Assembly (NCBI RefSeq): GCF_020171345.1
Contig: NZ_JAIUZM010000002.1
Location: forward strand, 124,001 to 188,000
DNA: 64,000 nt
Source of the DNA: Microbulbifer agarilyticus
GTDB lineage: Bacteria; Pseudomonadota; Gammaproteobacteria; Pseudomonadales; Cellvibrionaceae
Reading direction: 5' to 3'
Of this stretch, positions 52,039 to 62,641 are shown one piece after another. The notes under the pieces are model-generated. The model was not told where the DNA came from. It made no database searches and saw nothing but the letters and a program-made list of their open reading frames with translations. The translations under genes and the position numbers were made by a program. The first letter of the stretch is position 1. Every line of letters begins with the position of its first letter.

Positions 52039-52590
52039 GTGAGTAAGATCGGCCTGTTTTACGGTAGCGACGAGGGCAATACCGAAGGGGTGGCCCAGAG
52101 AATCGCCGCGCGCCTGGGAGAGGACCGGGTAGACATCCACGATATCGCGGATGTCACACAGTTGGAGATCGCCGACTACGCGCAGCTGATTCTGGGCATC
52201 CCAACCTGGGATTTCGGCCAGATCCAGTCTGACTGGGAAGACTTCTGGGAAGATGTACAGGAGATCGACTTTACCGGTAAGACCGTAGCGCTGTTTGGCT
52301 TGGGAGATCAGTTCGGCTATGGCGACTACTTCCTGGATGCCATGGGCATGTTGCACGACGTCATTGTCGCCAATGGCGCCACCGTTATCGGCTACTGGTC
52401 TACGCAGGGGTATGAATTCGAAGCATCCAAGGCTGAAATCCCCGGGCAAAACCTGTTTATGGGACTGGCCATTGACGAAGACCAGCAGGAAGAACTGACC
52501 TGCGGTCGACTGAATGAATGGTGCCAGCAGATTGCCGTCGAGTTTGATCTGGAAGGTGGTGCCGAGAGCGTCACCCAGCTCGAGGACTGA
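52039..52590 (+). CDS. fldB: Flavodoxin, FldB type
   Basis: FMN-binding electron carrier, 183 residues. Phosphate-binding loop in GLFYGSDEGNTEGVA, the FMN loop LILGIPTWDFG, and FGLGDQFGYGDYFLDAMGMLHD, which closely follows E. coli FldB rather than FldA. GTG 52039 has a strong GAGGAG site with five-base spacing. Possibly donates electrons to radical-SAM or other reductases. The following gene starts eight bases after its stop. Confidence 0.93.
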   Translation: MSKIGLFYGSDEGNTEGVAQRIAARLGEDRVDIHDIADVTQLEIADYAQLILGIPTWDFGQIQSDWEDFWEDVQEIDFTGKTVALFGLGDQFGYGDYFLDAMGMLHDVIVANGATVIGYWSTQGYEFEASKAEIPGQNLFMGLAIDEDQQEELTCGRLNEWCQQIAVEFDLEGGAESVTQLED

Positions 52591-52597
52591 CAGGCTA

Positions 52598-52999
52598 ATG
52601 GATCAAACCGAAATGGCGAAGCCGTCTGACTCCGGTACGCTCGCGCTGCAAGATTTCTGGCCGTGGCTCTCCGATCACTGCAACTGTATTTTGCGTGCTG
52701 GTACACCGGACGTAATCCTGTACGATCACGATGATTTCCACTGGCGTTTCACCGAGGAAAACCCGCGCACGCTGCTGGTTCAGTTGGTGCGTGGCAAGCG
52801 CCTGATCGGAGAGGTGTTTATTGAACCGGATCTGGTTTCTGAGGTGCGGATTACCCCCGGTGACAAAGATGAAGTAATTTTCGACCTGATGGCCGAAGCC
52901 GATGGCGAGGAGCAGGTGATGTATTACTTTGTGATGGCCCACGGCTACGACGGTCACGCGCAGCCAGAGCCTACAGTGCGGCACGGCAGGTTGCATTAA
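52598..52999 (+). CDS. Unrecognised protein of 133 aa downstream of fldB
   Basis: Not recognised. The product is soluble, acidic, with a beta-rich middle (DVILYDHDDFHWRF, LLVQLVRGKRLIGEVFIEP, YYFVMAHGYDGHAQP). No signal peptide or membrane segment. The ATG at 52598 has a CAGG site and is eight bases after the fldB stop, so it belongs to the same operon. It could be a partner or regulator of the flavodoxin; this is inference only. A longer in-frame start at 52514 would overlap fldB by 77 bases and is rejected. Confidence 0.7.
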   Translation: MDQTEMAKPSDSGTLALQDFWPWLSDHCNCILRAGTPDVILYDHDDFHWRFTEENPRTLLVQLVRGKRLIGEVFIEPDLVSEVRITPGDKDEVIFDLMAEADGEEQVMYYFVMAHGYDGHAQPEPTVRHGRLH

Positions 53000-53039
53000 C
53001 TTCCTGGCGAAGTCTCTGAACCTGCCGGACCGACTGTGA

Positions 53040-54176
<1,137 letters not shown>

Positions 54177-54270
54177 CTAGCTCCGAGATATGTGGAGCGT
54201 TGTTCCTGTATTTGGGCGGGCGGCTGCCGTCACTCCGAGGGAGGTCCGGCAGCAGCCAGAGCGAGACAAA

Positions 54271-55302
54271 TTAGTTGCTGTGCAACTCCGCGTTCAGCTC
54301 AACGGCACTTTTGTTGGTCAGGCATTCAACCGCGCCGGTCGCTGAGTTGCGACGGAACAGCAGGTCAGATTTGCCTGCGAGGTCGCGTGCTTTTACTGAT
54401 TCGGCAACCTCGCCTTTGTCGTCGAGCACGGCAACCTTGGTGCCGGAAGTGATGTACAGGCCAGACTCGATCGTGCAGCGGTCACCCAGCGGAATACCGG
54501 TGCCGGCGTTGGCGCCGAGCAGGCAGCCTTCGCCCAGGGAGATCACGATATTGCCGCCGCCGGACAGGGTGCCCATGGTGGAGCTGCCGCCGCCGAGGTC
54601 AGAGCCGGCACCAACGAATACGCCGGCAGAAATACGGCCTTCGATCATGCCCGGGCCTTCGGTGCCCGCATTAAAGTTTACAAAACCTTCGTGCATGATG
54701 GTGGTGCCTTCACCCAGGTAGGCACCCAGACGAACACGGGCGGTGTGGGCGATACGTACACCGGTCGGTACCACGTAATTGGTCATTTTGGGGAACTTGT
54801 CCACGCAGGAAACTTCCAGCAGTTCACCTTTGAGACGCGCTTCCAGTTGGCGCTGGGGAAGCTCTGCGAGATCGATAGCCCCCTGATTGGTCCAGGCCAC
54901 GTTGGCCAGCTGGCCGAAGATACCGTCCAGCTTGGTGCCGTGCGGCTTGACCAGTCGGTGAGACAGCAGGTGCAGCTTCAGATAGGACTCGGGCACGGAC
55001 TGCGGGGCGTCGTCACTGTGCAGTACCACCGCAACCAGAGGGCGCTGGCTGCTGGCAAATTGACGCAGAATGGCTGCCTGCTCCTCGGCGCCGGCACTTG
55101 CCAGGCACTCTGCAAGTGGCTGCAGTTGCGCTTCTTCCAGAGCAATCGTGACATTGCCGCCGTCGATATCGAGGGTGCTGGTTACCGCCTTGGCGATATC
55201 GTCGGCCGGATTTAGCAGCGGCTGCGGGAAGTAGACTTCCAGCCACTCACCCTTGCTGTTGCAGGTGCCAATGCCGAAGCCAATGCTGTATACGTTGCTC
55301 AT
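54271..55302 (-). CDS. dapD: Tetrahydrodipicolinate N-succinyltransferase
   Basis: Left-handed beta-helix acyltransferase that adds succinate from succinyl-CoA. 343 residues (the longer Pseudomonas-type DapD, not the 274-residue E. coli form). Hexapeptide-repeat coils such as RIAHTARVRLGAYLGEGTTI, FVGAGSDLGGGSSTMGTLSG, and CLLGANAGTGIPLGD are visible. AAGGA before ATG 55302 decides the start over longer frames. Next to dapE and, through yffB and nth, to dapC, so three DAP genes are close together. Confidence 0.97.
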   Translation of the reverse strand: MSNVYSIGFGIGTCNSKGEWLEVYFPQPLLNPADDIAKAVTSTLDIDGGNVTIALEEAQLQPLAECLASAGAEEQAAILRQFASSQRPLVAVVLHSDDAPQSVPESYLKLHLLSHRLVKPHGTKLDGIFGQLANVAWTNQGAIDLAELPQRQLEARLKGELLEVSCVDKFPKMTNYVVPTGVRIAHTARVRLGAYLGEGTTIMHEGFVNFNAGTEGPGMIEGRISAGVFVGAGSDLGGGSSTMGTLSGGGNIVISLGEGCLLGANAGTGIPLGDRCTIESGLYITSGTKVAVLDDKGEVAESVKARDLAGKSDLLFRRNSATGAVECLTNKSAVELNAELHSN

Positions 55303-55354
55303 GATGGTTTCCTTGTACTGAGTCTGATTTTTTTGCGGATTAGATGCGGTCCGC

Positions 55355-55699
55355 CTATTTGGCGAAACTGGCGTAGGTATCGGCCTTGAAGCCAAACAGG
55401 GTATCGCCGCCCTTGGTGAGTACCGGACGCTTGATGAGTGTCGGTGTCTCGTTGGCCAGGGTCGCCGCGCTGGTGTTATCCATAGCGTCTTTCTGCGTCT
55501 CATCTAAGGCGCGCCAGCTGGTGGAACGGCGGTTCAGTACCTGCTCCCAGCCGAATTGTTCCAGCCAGCTAGCCAGGGGTACCGTATCCATACCGTCTTC
55601 GCGGAAATCGTGGAAGCGGTATTCCACTGCATTTTGCTCTAGCCATTTGCGGGCTTTTTTTACGGTGTCACAATTTTTAATGCCGTACAGGGTAATCAT
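55355..55699 (-). CDS. yffB: ArsC/Spx-family protein YffB
   Basis: 114-residue thioredoxin-fold protein related to arsenate reductase. Its single active-site cysteine is in YGIKNCDTVKKARKWL; TLIKRPVLTKGGDTLFGF is the C-terminal family block. E. coli yffB also lies beside dapE, so position agrees. Its substrate is not known. GGA site fixes ATG 55699. Confidence 0.92.
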   Translation of the reverse strand: MITLYGIKNCDTVKKARKWLEQNAVEYRFHDFREDGMDTVPLASWLEQFGWEQVLNRRSTSWRALDETQKDAMDNTSAATLANETPTLIKRPVLTKGGDTLFGFKADTYASFAK

Positions 55700-55735
55700 T
55701 TCAAATCCTGTGTCTGTCACGCCGAACCGAATGGA

Positions 55736-56416
55736 TCAGGCCTTTTTGGTTTTCTTGGGGTGTTTTCTTGCCGGATAGCAGGTGGTGCAAATTTCACACA
55801 CGGTGCCATCACAACCGCGCGCGGAGCAGAATTCGCGGCCGTAAAAAATGATCTGCAGGTGTAGCTTGTTCCACTTTTCTCGCGGAAAAACCCGCTTCAG
55901 GTCTTTCTCTGTCTGCGTCACGTTTTTGCCAGAGGTCAGGCCCCAGCGCTGGGCCAGACGGTGAATGTGGGTGTCCACCGGGAACGCGGGATGTCCAAAG
56001 GATTGGGCCATCACCACACTGGCGGTTTTGTGACCCACACCGGGAAGTGTCTCCAGTGCCGCCATGTTTTCTGGCACCCGGCCGTGATATTCGTTGACCA
56101 GAATTTCTGACAGCTTCTGAATCGCCTTGGATTTCTGCGGTGACAGGCCGCAGGGGCGAATGACTGCCTGTATTTTCTCGACCGGCACCTTTGCCATGTC
56201 GTAGGGGTTGTCTGCCAGCTCCCACAGGGCGGGGGTGATTTGGTTTACACGTTCGTCTGTGCACTGGGCAGAGAGCAATACCGCCACCAGCAGGGAGTAG
56301 GCATCGAAGTGATCAAGAGGGACTGGGGTTTCCGGGTACAGCTCTTCCAGCCGCTGGAGAATAAACTCTACACGCTCTTGTTTGAGCAGGTTTTTGGCTG
56401 TCATGACATCGCTCAT
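55736..56416 (-). CDS. nth: Endonuclease III, with unusual Cys spacing in the Fe-S motif
   Basis: DNA glycosylase/AP lyase removing oxidised pyrimidines. The 226 residues contain the HhH motif and catalytic lysine in LPGVGHKTASVVMA, and the aspartate in PVDTHIHRLAQRWGL. The C-terminal cluster reads CSARGCDGTVCEICTTC, with five cysteines not fitting the usual C-x6-C-x2-C-x5-C spacing of E. coli Nth, so this is a variant subgroup; function is still likely. Shares the minus-strand run between dapC and yffB. Confidence 0.9.
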   Translation of the reverse strand: MSDVMTAKNLLKQERVEFILQRLEELYPETPVPLDHFDAYSLLVAVLLSAQCTDERVNQITPALWELADNPYDMAKVPVEKIQAVIRPCGLSPQKSKAIQKLSEILVNEYHGRVPENMAALETLPGVGHKTASVVMAQSFGHPAFPVDTHIHRLAQRWGLTSGKNVTQTEKDLKRVFPREKWNKLHLQIIFYGREFCSARGCDGTVCEICTTCYPARKHPKKTKKA

Positions 56417-56425
56417 GGGTACTTC

Positions 56426-57601
56426 TTACTGGCAAAACGTGCGGATGCGTTGCGCCGCTTCGATACATTCTTCCAGGGTGGCGACCAGTGCCATGCGGAC
56501 GTACTCCGCCCCCGGGTTTATCCCGTTGCTCTCGCGTGCCAGATAGGCACCGGGTAACACGGTGATGTGTTGTTGGCGGAATAGCTCCCGTGCAAAGGCC
56601 TCTCCGTCACCCACACGGGGCCACAAGTAAAAGCTGGCGTGAGGTTTTTGCACGTCGATACAACCGTCGAGAATATCCAGCACCGCATCAAACTTTTGTC
56701 GGTACAGATCGCGATTTTCTTTTACGTGCTGTTCGTCTTGCCATGCGGCAATTGAGGCGTATTGGGTTGGCACCGGCATGGCGCAGCCGTGATAGGTGCG
56801 GTACAGCAGGAACTGCTCCAGGATTTTGCCGTCGCCGGCGACAAACCCAGAGCGCAAGCCGGGCAGGTTGGAGCGTTTCGACAGGCTGTGGAATACCACG
56901 CAGCGCCGGTAATCATCCCGCCCGAGTTCCGCGCAAGCTTGCAGCAGGCCGGCTGGTGGGTTGGCCTCATCGAAATACAGCTCTGAGTAGCATTCGTCGG
57001 ATGCGATGGTGAAGTCATAACGGTCGGCGAGCGCAATCAGCTGCTTTAAATCCTCCAGTGCCAGAAGAGCGCCGGTGGGATTTCCGGGCGTGCACAGGTA
57101 CAGCAGGCTGCAATCCTGCCACACACTTTCCGGCACTGAAGCAAAGTCTGGTTTGAACCCGTTTTCCGCCGTGCAATTGATGAAGTAGGGTGAGGCTCCG
57201 GCCAGAAACGCGGCACCTTCGTATATCTGGTAGAAGGGATTCGGCATCAGCACTTTGGAGCCAGGCGTCACTACTGCCTGGGCAAAGGCAAACAGTGCCT
57301 CTCGTGTGCCGTTTACCGGTATCACCTCGGTTTCTGCGTTCAGGGTCGACAGCTTGAAGCGATTGCACAGCCAGCTGGCAATGGTTTCACGCAGTGCTGG
57401 CAGGCCCTTGGTGACAGGATAATTGGCCAGCGTTGCCAGGTTGTCGATCAGTTCGTCGCGTACAAAGGCGGGCGGCGTGTGCTTGGGCTCACCAATGGAC
57501 AGCGGGATATGGCCAAGCGAGGCCGGGGCTTCGATACCCTCTTTGAGCTTTGCAAGCTTGGCGAATGGATATGGCTGCAGCTGGGACAAGTTTGGGTTCA
57601 T
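56426..57601 (-). CDS. dapC: Succinyldiaminopimelate aminotransferase
   Basis: PLP-dependent class I/II aminotransferase (391 residues) making N-succinyl-LL-diaminopimelate from the ketoacid and glutamate. Landmarks are ISIGEPKH-like LSIGEPKHTPPAFVRDELI, the PLP contacts YLCTPGNPTGALL and ASDECYSELYFD, the PLP-lysine in SLSKRSNLPGLRSGF. The neighbouring dapD and dapE support DapC over other aminotransferases. 71 bases downstream of glnD. Confidence 0.93.
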   Translation of the reverse strand: MNPNLSQLQPYPFAKLAKLKEGIEAPASLGHIPLSIGEPKHTPPAFVRDELIDNLATLANYPVTKGLPALRETIASWLCNRFKLSTLNAETEVIPVNGTREALFAFAQAVVTPGSKVLMPNPFYQIYEGAAFLAGASPYFINCTAENGFKPDFASVPESVWQDCSLLYLCTPGNPTGALLALEDLKQLIALADRYDFTIASDECYSELYFDEANPPAGLLQACAELGRDDYRRCVVFHSLSKRSNLPGLRSGFVAGDGKILEQFLLYRTYHGCAMPVPTQYASIAAWQDEQHVKENRDLYRQKFDAVLDILDGCIDVQKPHASFYLWPRVGDGEAFARELFRQQHITVLPGAYLARESNGINPGAEYVRMALVATLEECIEAAQRIRTFCQ

Positions 57602-57672
57602 ATTATTGGTCTGTTTACAGAGCTAATTCCTTGCTGATCCGGCGTCGGATCGGTTCCTTGTCATCGCTACCC

Positions 57673-60408
57673 TTAGGGTTGCGGTGGCAGTGTCGCCTGA
57701 TGAGCATCCAGTTCCTGACAAATGGCCTGTTGCAGCGTTTCTATGAGCGCGTCGTCGGCCAGAGGTTGGTCCTCGCTGTCGGTGATATGGAAGATATCTT
57801 CCACACGTTCGCCAAGGGTGGAAATCTTGGCGTTGTGCAGGCGCAGGTCATGGGTAATGAAAATCCGCGCGATGCGCGCGAGTAATCCGGGCCGGTCAGC
57901 GCTGGTGATTTCCAGGGTGCTGTAGCTGTCACCGGGTTCCGTGGAAATGTGAGCCTGACTCGCCAGGTGGAACATTTTCAGGCGGCGGGGCGTTCGCCGT
58001 TTGATGACCTTGGAGTAATCCTCTACCAGCTTGAGTTCTTCCTGCAGGGTGTTGCGGATCTGTTCGAGGCGATGGGGCTCATCCAGCAGGGGCTGGCCCG
58101 ATTCATCCAGTACGTAGAAGGTATCCAGGGTGTAGCCGGCGGCGGAGCTATACAGGCGCGCGTCGTGAATGTTCAGGTTAAGCATGTCCAGACCGGTTAC
58201 AACAGCGGCAAACACGTTGGGTCGGTCGGGAGTGTACACGAACACCTCGGTGGCACCGTCGTGCTCACCGGGGCCGGAATTGCGGGTGAGTACTAAGGTG
58301 TCGCTGTCTTCGTCCCGCTCGGGGTCTTTTTGCAGCTGATAAATTGCCGCGGTGTGCCAGGTGATGCTGTCGGCGCTTTCGCGCACGAAGTAGTCTTCCC
58401 CCATTTCACACCAGATGTCTTCCACGGAATTACTTGGAATACCCATGGCACGCAGCATGTTGCGCGCCTGAGCCTGAGTTTCCTCGTAAATTTCGTCGCG
58501 GTCGATGGGGTTTTCCAGTCCGCGGCGCAGGGCGCGCTGGGTGTACTGATAGAGCTGGCGCATCAGGCTCGCGCGCCAACTGTTCCACAGGTCTGGGTTT
58601 GTTGCGTTGATGTCGGCAACCGTCAGCGCGTACAGGTAGTCCAGGTGTTCGCGATCGCCGACTTCAGCGGCGAAACTGTGCACCACTTCCGGGTCGGTAA
58701 TGTCCTGCTTTTGCGATACCGCGCTCATTAACAGGTGCTTTTCTACCAGCCAGCACACCAGGCGTCGGTCGCGCGCTGAGAGATCGTGTCGGCGGCAGAA
58801 GGCGTCTGCATCGGCGACACCCAGCTTCGAGTGGTCGCCGCCGCGACCTTTGGCGATATCGTGGTAGAGGCCCGCGATATACAGCAGCTCGGGCTTGCGC
58901 ATGCGGGAGAGAATCTCCGCGGCCAGTGGGAATTTTTCCCAGGCCTCTTTGCTGCGGAAACTGCGCATGTTGCGCACGACCTGCAGTGTGTGTGCGTCGA
59001 CCGTGTAGATGTGGAACAGGTCGTGCTGCATCTGCCCGGTGACCCGGCCAAATTCTGGCAGGTAGCGGCCGAGAATGCCGTAGCGTGTCATGCGTGTGAG
59101 CTGTTTGGACAGGCCGCGAGGGCTGCGCACCAGCTGCATAAACAGTTGTGCATTGACCGGGTCGGCGCGGAAGCGGTCGTCGATCAGATGTCGATGTTCG
59201 CGAATCAGGCGAATGGTAGAGGCACGCACACCGTCGATCTGCGGGTTTTCCGCCATCAACACAAATATTTCCAGCAGCGCGGAAGGGTATTCGGTAAAGG
59301 TGCGAGTGACCGCGGCTTCGATGGTATTGCCGCGTAGTTGGAAGCGCTCATTGATTGGCGTAACCGGCAAGTGCTTGCCGCGCTGCAGGATTACCTCATC
59401 CAAGAATTGCAGCAACACATCGTTTAGCTCCCGCAGCGCCATCACGATGCGGTAGTAGGTGTGCATGAACTGCTCCACCGCCAGGTGGGTGTCGTTGTCC
59501 TTGTAGCCGAATTCGCGGGCGAGTTCGCGCTGGTAATCGAACAGCAGGCGCTCCTCGGGGCGTCCAGCCAGCAGGTGGAGGCCGTAGCGCACACGCCACA
59601 GAAAGTCTTCGCCGGATTGCAGGATGGCGAACTCTTCTTCGGTGAAGAAGCCTTTACCTTGAAGCTGTTTGAGTGTGCGTACCTGAAAGTAGCGCTTGGC
59701 TACCCAGTTGATGGTCTGAATATCCCGCAGTCCCCCGGGGGCATTTTTGATGTTGGGCTCGAGGTTGTACTCGGCTCCCTGCTGCTTGCTGTGGCGAGCT
59801 TGCTGTTCGGCGTATTTTGCACTGAAGAATTTATCCGCGGGCCACAGACATTCCGGGGTCGTTCGCTTGGCCAGCGCTTCGTGCAGTGCCGGGTTGCCTA
59901 CGACCGTGCGACACTCCATTAGGTTTGTGGCGATGGTGATATCTTCCTCCGCCATTTCGATGCAGTCATCGATGCTGCGTACGGAGTGACCGATGTCGAG
60001 TTTCAGGTCCCACAGAAACGCCACTAACCGTTCAATATTGTCGACGACGGTCGCGCTGGGTTTTTCCGTGGTTAGGATCAGCAGGTCAATGTCTGAGCGC
60101 GGGTGCAGTTCGCCGCGTCCATAACCGCCCACGGCCAGTAGGCTAATGGTCTCGGGCCACTGGTACTGGTACCAGGCGTAGTGCAGCAGGCAGTCAACGA
60201 AGAGTGCGCGCTCGTACACCAGGGTGCGGACATCCTCGCCCTCACGGAAGCGCCGTGCCATATGGGTGTCCGCAGCACCGACAGCATCTTTGAAGATTTC
60301 GAGTGGTGGGCGTGCGCCTTCCGCGAGATCCCGCCGGAAGCGGGGTTGGTCGAAAAAAAACAGGGGTTTTTCAAAGTGTGGTATTTCAGCCAGCTGCGGA
60401 GAGTTCAT
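57673..60408 (-). CDS. glnD: [Protein-PII] uridylyltransferase/uridylyl-removing enzyme
   Basis: Nitrogen sensor that uridylylates PII at low glutamine and reverses it at high glutamine. 911 residues: nucleotidyltransferase domain with GGYGRGELHPRSDIDLLILT, a helical region, HD domain with LYHDIAKGRGGDHSKLG, then two C-terminal ACT domains (EVFVYTPDRPNVFAAVVTGL and LEITSADRPGLLARIARIF) that bind glutamine. Length and order are typical. Sits between map and dapC. Confidence 0.97.
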   Translation of the reverse strand: MNSPQLAEIPHFEKPLFFFDQPRFRRDLAEGARPPLEIFKDAVGAADTHMARRFREGEDVRTLVYERALFVDCLLHYAWYQYQWPETISLLAVGGYGRGELHPRSDIDLLILTTEKPSATVVDNIERLVAFLWDLKLDIGHSVRSIDDCIEMAEEDITIATNLMECRTVVGNPALHEALAKRTTPECLWPADKFFSAKYAEQQARHSKQQGAEYNLEPNIKNAPGGLRDIQTINWVAKRYFQVRTLKQLQGKGFFTEEEFAILQSGEDFLWRVRYGLHLLAGRPEERLLFDYQRELAREFGYKDNDTHLAVEQFMHTYYRIVMALRELNDVLLQFLDEVILQRGKHLPVTPINERFQLRGNTIEAAVTRTFTEYPSALLEIFVLMAENPQIDGVRASTIRLIREHRHLIDDRFRADPVNAQLFMQLVRSPRGLSKQLTRMTRYGILGRYLPEFGRVTGQMQHDLFHIYTVDAHTLQVVRNMRSFRSKEAWEKFPLAAEILSRMRKPELLYIAGLYHDIAKGRGGDHSKLGVADADAFCRRHDLSARDRRLVCWLVEKHLLMSAVSQKQDITDPEVVHSFAAEVGDREHLDYLYALTVADINATNPDLWNSWRASLMRQLYQYTQRALRRGLENPIDRDEIYEETQAQARNMLRAMGIPSNSVEDIWCEMGEDYFVRESADSITWHTAAIYQLQKDPERDEDSDTLVLTRNSGPGEHDGATEVFVYTPDRPNVFAAVVTGLDMLNLNIHDARLYSSAAGYTLDTFYVLDESGQPLLDEPHRLEQIRNTLQEELKLVEDYSKVIKRRTPRRLKMFHLASQAHISTEPGDSYSTLEITSADRPGLLARIARIFITHDLRLHNAKISTLGERVEDIFHITDSEDQPLADDALIETLQQAICQELDAHQATLPPQP

Positions 60409-60470
60409 GTGCGAGGAATCCGTTTAACCCTGTTGATGCCTTACCTTGGGAAAAATGCTGTGCCGCTGCG

Positions 60471-61241
60471 CTAAAAAGACTCTTCTTTGCGCGCGGTGAA
60501 TACTTCCACGCCATCACTGGTGACGGCCATGGTGTGTTCCCACTGTGCGGACAGACGGCGGTCGACGGTCACGGCGGTCCAGCCATCGCGCAATACGCGG
60601 CTGCCTGGCTTGCCGGCGTTGATCATGGGCTCGATGGTGAAGGTCATGCCTTCTTCCAGCACCTGGCCAGTACCAGGCTTACCGTAGTGCAGGACTTGCG
60701 GGTCTTCGTGAAATACATCGCCGATGCCGTGGCCACAGAAGTCTTTTACCACCGAGTAATAATTTTTCTCAGCGTGCTGCTGGATCACGTGGCCAATGTC
60801 CCCGAGCGTGGTGCCGGGTCTTACGATCTCGATGGCCTTGTACAGGCACTCCTGAGTAACCTTGACCAGTCGTTCGGCGTGGGCCACAGGTTTGCCGACG
60901 AAATACATCTTGGAGGTATCGCCATACCAGCCGTCCTTGATGACCGTGACATCGATATTAATGATGTCGCCCTTTTTCAGTACCTTGGACTCAGAAGGGA
61001 TACCGTGACAGATCACTTCGTTGACCGAGGTGCAGATAGACTTGGGGAAACCGCGATAGCCGAGGCAGGCTGGGATGGCGTCCTGTACGTTGACGATATA
61101 GTCATGACACCGGCGATCCAGTTCTTCTGTGGTGACACCCGGAACCACGTATTCACCGATCATCTCCAATACTTCCGCAGCCAGGCGGCCGGCGGTGCGC
61201 ATTTTGGCGATTTGTTCGGGTGTCTTTACAGGATTGGTCAT
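60471..61241 (-). CDS. map: Methionine aminopeptidase, type I
   Basis: Removes N-terminal Met from nascent proteins. 256 residues with all five metal ligands in place: INIDVTVIKDGWYGDTSKMY (two Asp), GHGIGDVFHEDP (His), FTIEPMIN (Glu) and WEHTMAVT (Glu). Divergent from rpsB, the conserved gammaproteobacterial order. Confidence 0.98.
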   Translation of the reverse strand: MTNPVKTPEQIAKMRTAGRLAAEVLEMIGEYVVPGVTTEELDRRCHDYIVNVQDAIPACLGYRGFPKSICTSVNEVICHGIPSESKVLKKGDIINIDVTVIKDGWYGDTSKMYFVGKPVAHAERLVKVTQECLYKAIEIVRPGTTLGDIGHVIQQHAEKNYYSVVKDFCGHGIGDVFHEDPQVLHYGKPGTGQVLEEGMTFTIEPMINAGKPGSRVLRDGWTAVTVDRRLSAQWEHTMAVTSDGVEVFTARKEESF

Positions 61242-61759
61242 GAATTTTTCCCAGGGTGTTTGTAGCTGTTTGCGGCAATTTTGGCGCCAAATCGGTCAGT
61301 TTCGACTAAGTATTTCCAGCGCTTTCGCCGTGGCAGGCTGCGCGGGGCGGCGCTGCAAAGCGGCGGGCTGATCCAGGCTAAGCCTAGAAGCGGCGCGGTA
61401 TTGTAGCGGAATTACAGGTGCGGGGCATTAAGTGACCCAATGGCCGCCAACTGTTCGCGTGACCCGCTGCTTCCCGGCGGCCGCTTTCGTGGCGTCGGTC
61501 ACACTTCCAGCTGTCCCAGTTATATGGTATAAAGCGCGCCGCTTTGGGCAGTGCCCGAAGTGAAACTAAACAAAGAGTGGTGAGTTTCGCTGCTCTTAAC
61601 AAACGCCGCACATATACCGGCACATTCACCTGGGTGTCTTTGAGTGACGTAACGTGCTCTCAAGGATTGGTAAATGGGGTATATGGAGGATAAAACCCGG
61701 GAAGCATTCGATCCTTTTGATCTGGTCGTCTGCCTCCGCTATTGAATTTGAGGTTTATT
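61242..61759 (+). promoter_or_regulatory. rpsB promoter and leader region
   Basis: 518 bases between map and rpsB. TATAAA at 61528-61533 with a weak -35 (TTCCAG, 61505-61510, 17-bp spacing) is followed by GC-rich GCGCGCCGC, the discriminator of stringently controlled promoters. The resulting leader of about 220 bases ends with a GGAGG (61685-61689) that can pair with CCTCC at 61733-61737, near the rpsB ribosome site, a plausible S2 autoregulatory fold. The rest, 61242-61500, holds the map promoter and nothing else recognised. Confidence 0.55.
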
Positions 61760-62509
61760 ATGCCGCAAGTCAGCATGCGCGATATGCTGCAGGCTGGTGT
61801 CCACTTTGGTCACCAGACTCGCTACTGGAACCCGAAGATGGGTGAATACATCTTTGGTGCTCGCAACAAGATTCACATCATCAATCTGGAGCACACTGTT
61901 CCGGCCTTCAACGAAGCTCTGCAAGTCATCAAAGGTATGGCTGCGCAGAAGAAGAAGATCCTTTTTGTTGGTACCAAGCGCGCAGCGCAGAAGTCCATCA
62001 AAGAGCAGGCCGAGCGTGCAGGTCAGCCTTACGTCAGCAACCGCTGGCTGGGTGGTATGCTCACCAACTACAAAACCATCCGCGCTTCCATCAAGCGTTT
62101 CCGTGATCTCGAAGCACAGTCTCAGGACGGTACTTTCGAGAAGCTGACCAAGAAAGAAGCTCTGATGCGCACCCGTACCATGGAGAAGCTTGAGCGCTCC
62201 ATCGGTGGTATCAAGGACATGGGTGGTCTGCCGGACGTACTGTTCGTGATCGACGTTGAGCACGAGCGTATCGCCATTCAAGAAGCCAACAAGCTGGGTA
62301 TCCCTGTTATCGGTATCGTTGATACCAACAGCAGCCCGGAAGGTGTTGACTACGTAATCCCAGGTAACGACGACGCCATCCGCGCGATCAAGCTGTACAC
62401 CACTGCGGTAGCAGACGCTGTACTGGCTGGTACTGCGGAAGCTGGTGGCGCTGCTGCCCAGAGCGAATACGTAGAAGCTAACGACGATCAGCAGGCTGCG
62501 GACTCCTAA
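61760..62509 (+). CDS. rpsB: 30S ribosomal protein S2
   Basis: 249 residues, essential small-subunit protein. [20 protein letters not shown] start, [15 protein letters not shown], and [15 protein letters not shown] are family hallmarks; a short Glu/Asp/Gln tail ends it. ATG 61760 with a GAGG site is used instead of an upstream in-frame ATG at 61742. First gene of rpsB-tsf-pyrH. Confidence 0.98.
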   Translation: MPQVSMRDMLQAGVHFGHQTRYWNPKMGEYIFGARNKIHIINLEHTVPAFNEALQVIKGMAAQKKKILFVGTKRAAQKSIKEQAERAGQPYVSNRWLGGMLTNYKTIRASIKRFRDLEAQSQDGTFEKLTKKEALMRTRTMEKLERSIGGIKDMGGLPDVLFVIDVEHERIAIQEANKLGIPVIGIVDTNSSPEGVDYVIPGNDDAIRAIKLYTTAVADAVLAGTAEAGGAAAQSEYVEANDDQQAADS

Positions 62510-62566
62510 TTCGGGGTTGTCGCTGCAGGCTACTGGCGGTGTAACAATTTTTGGTTACGCTGCAGG

Positions 62567-62598
62567 GAAAAGGGGCCATCTATCCGGCCCCTTTTTTT
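62567..62598 (+). terminator. rpsB-tsf attenuator
   Basis: GGGGCC-ATCTATCC-GGCCCC followed by seven T, 60 bases after the rpsB stop. As in E. coli, partial read-through would give more S2 than EF-Ts mRNA. Confidence 0.85.
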
Positions 62599-62641
62599 CA
62601 AATCCAACAAAGAATTTGAATCTGAACCCGAGGATTGAATC

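Noticed and set aside
60303-61265. 320-aa plus-strand frame opposite map and the glnD start
   Set aside because: Covers two genes in antisense; nothing supports translation.
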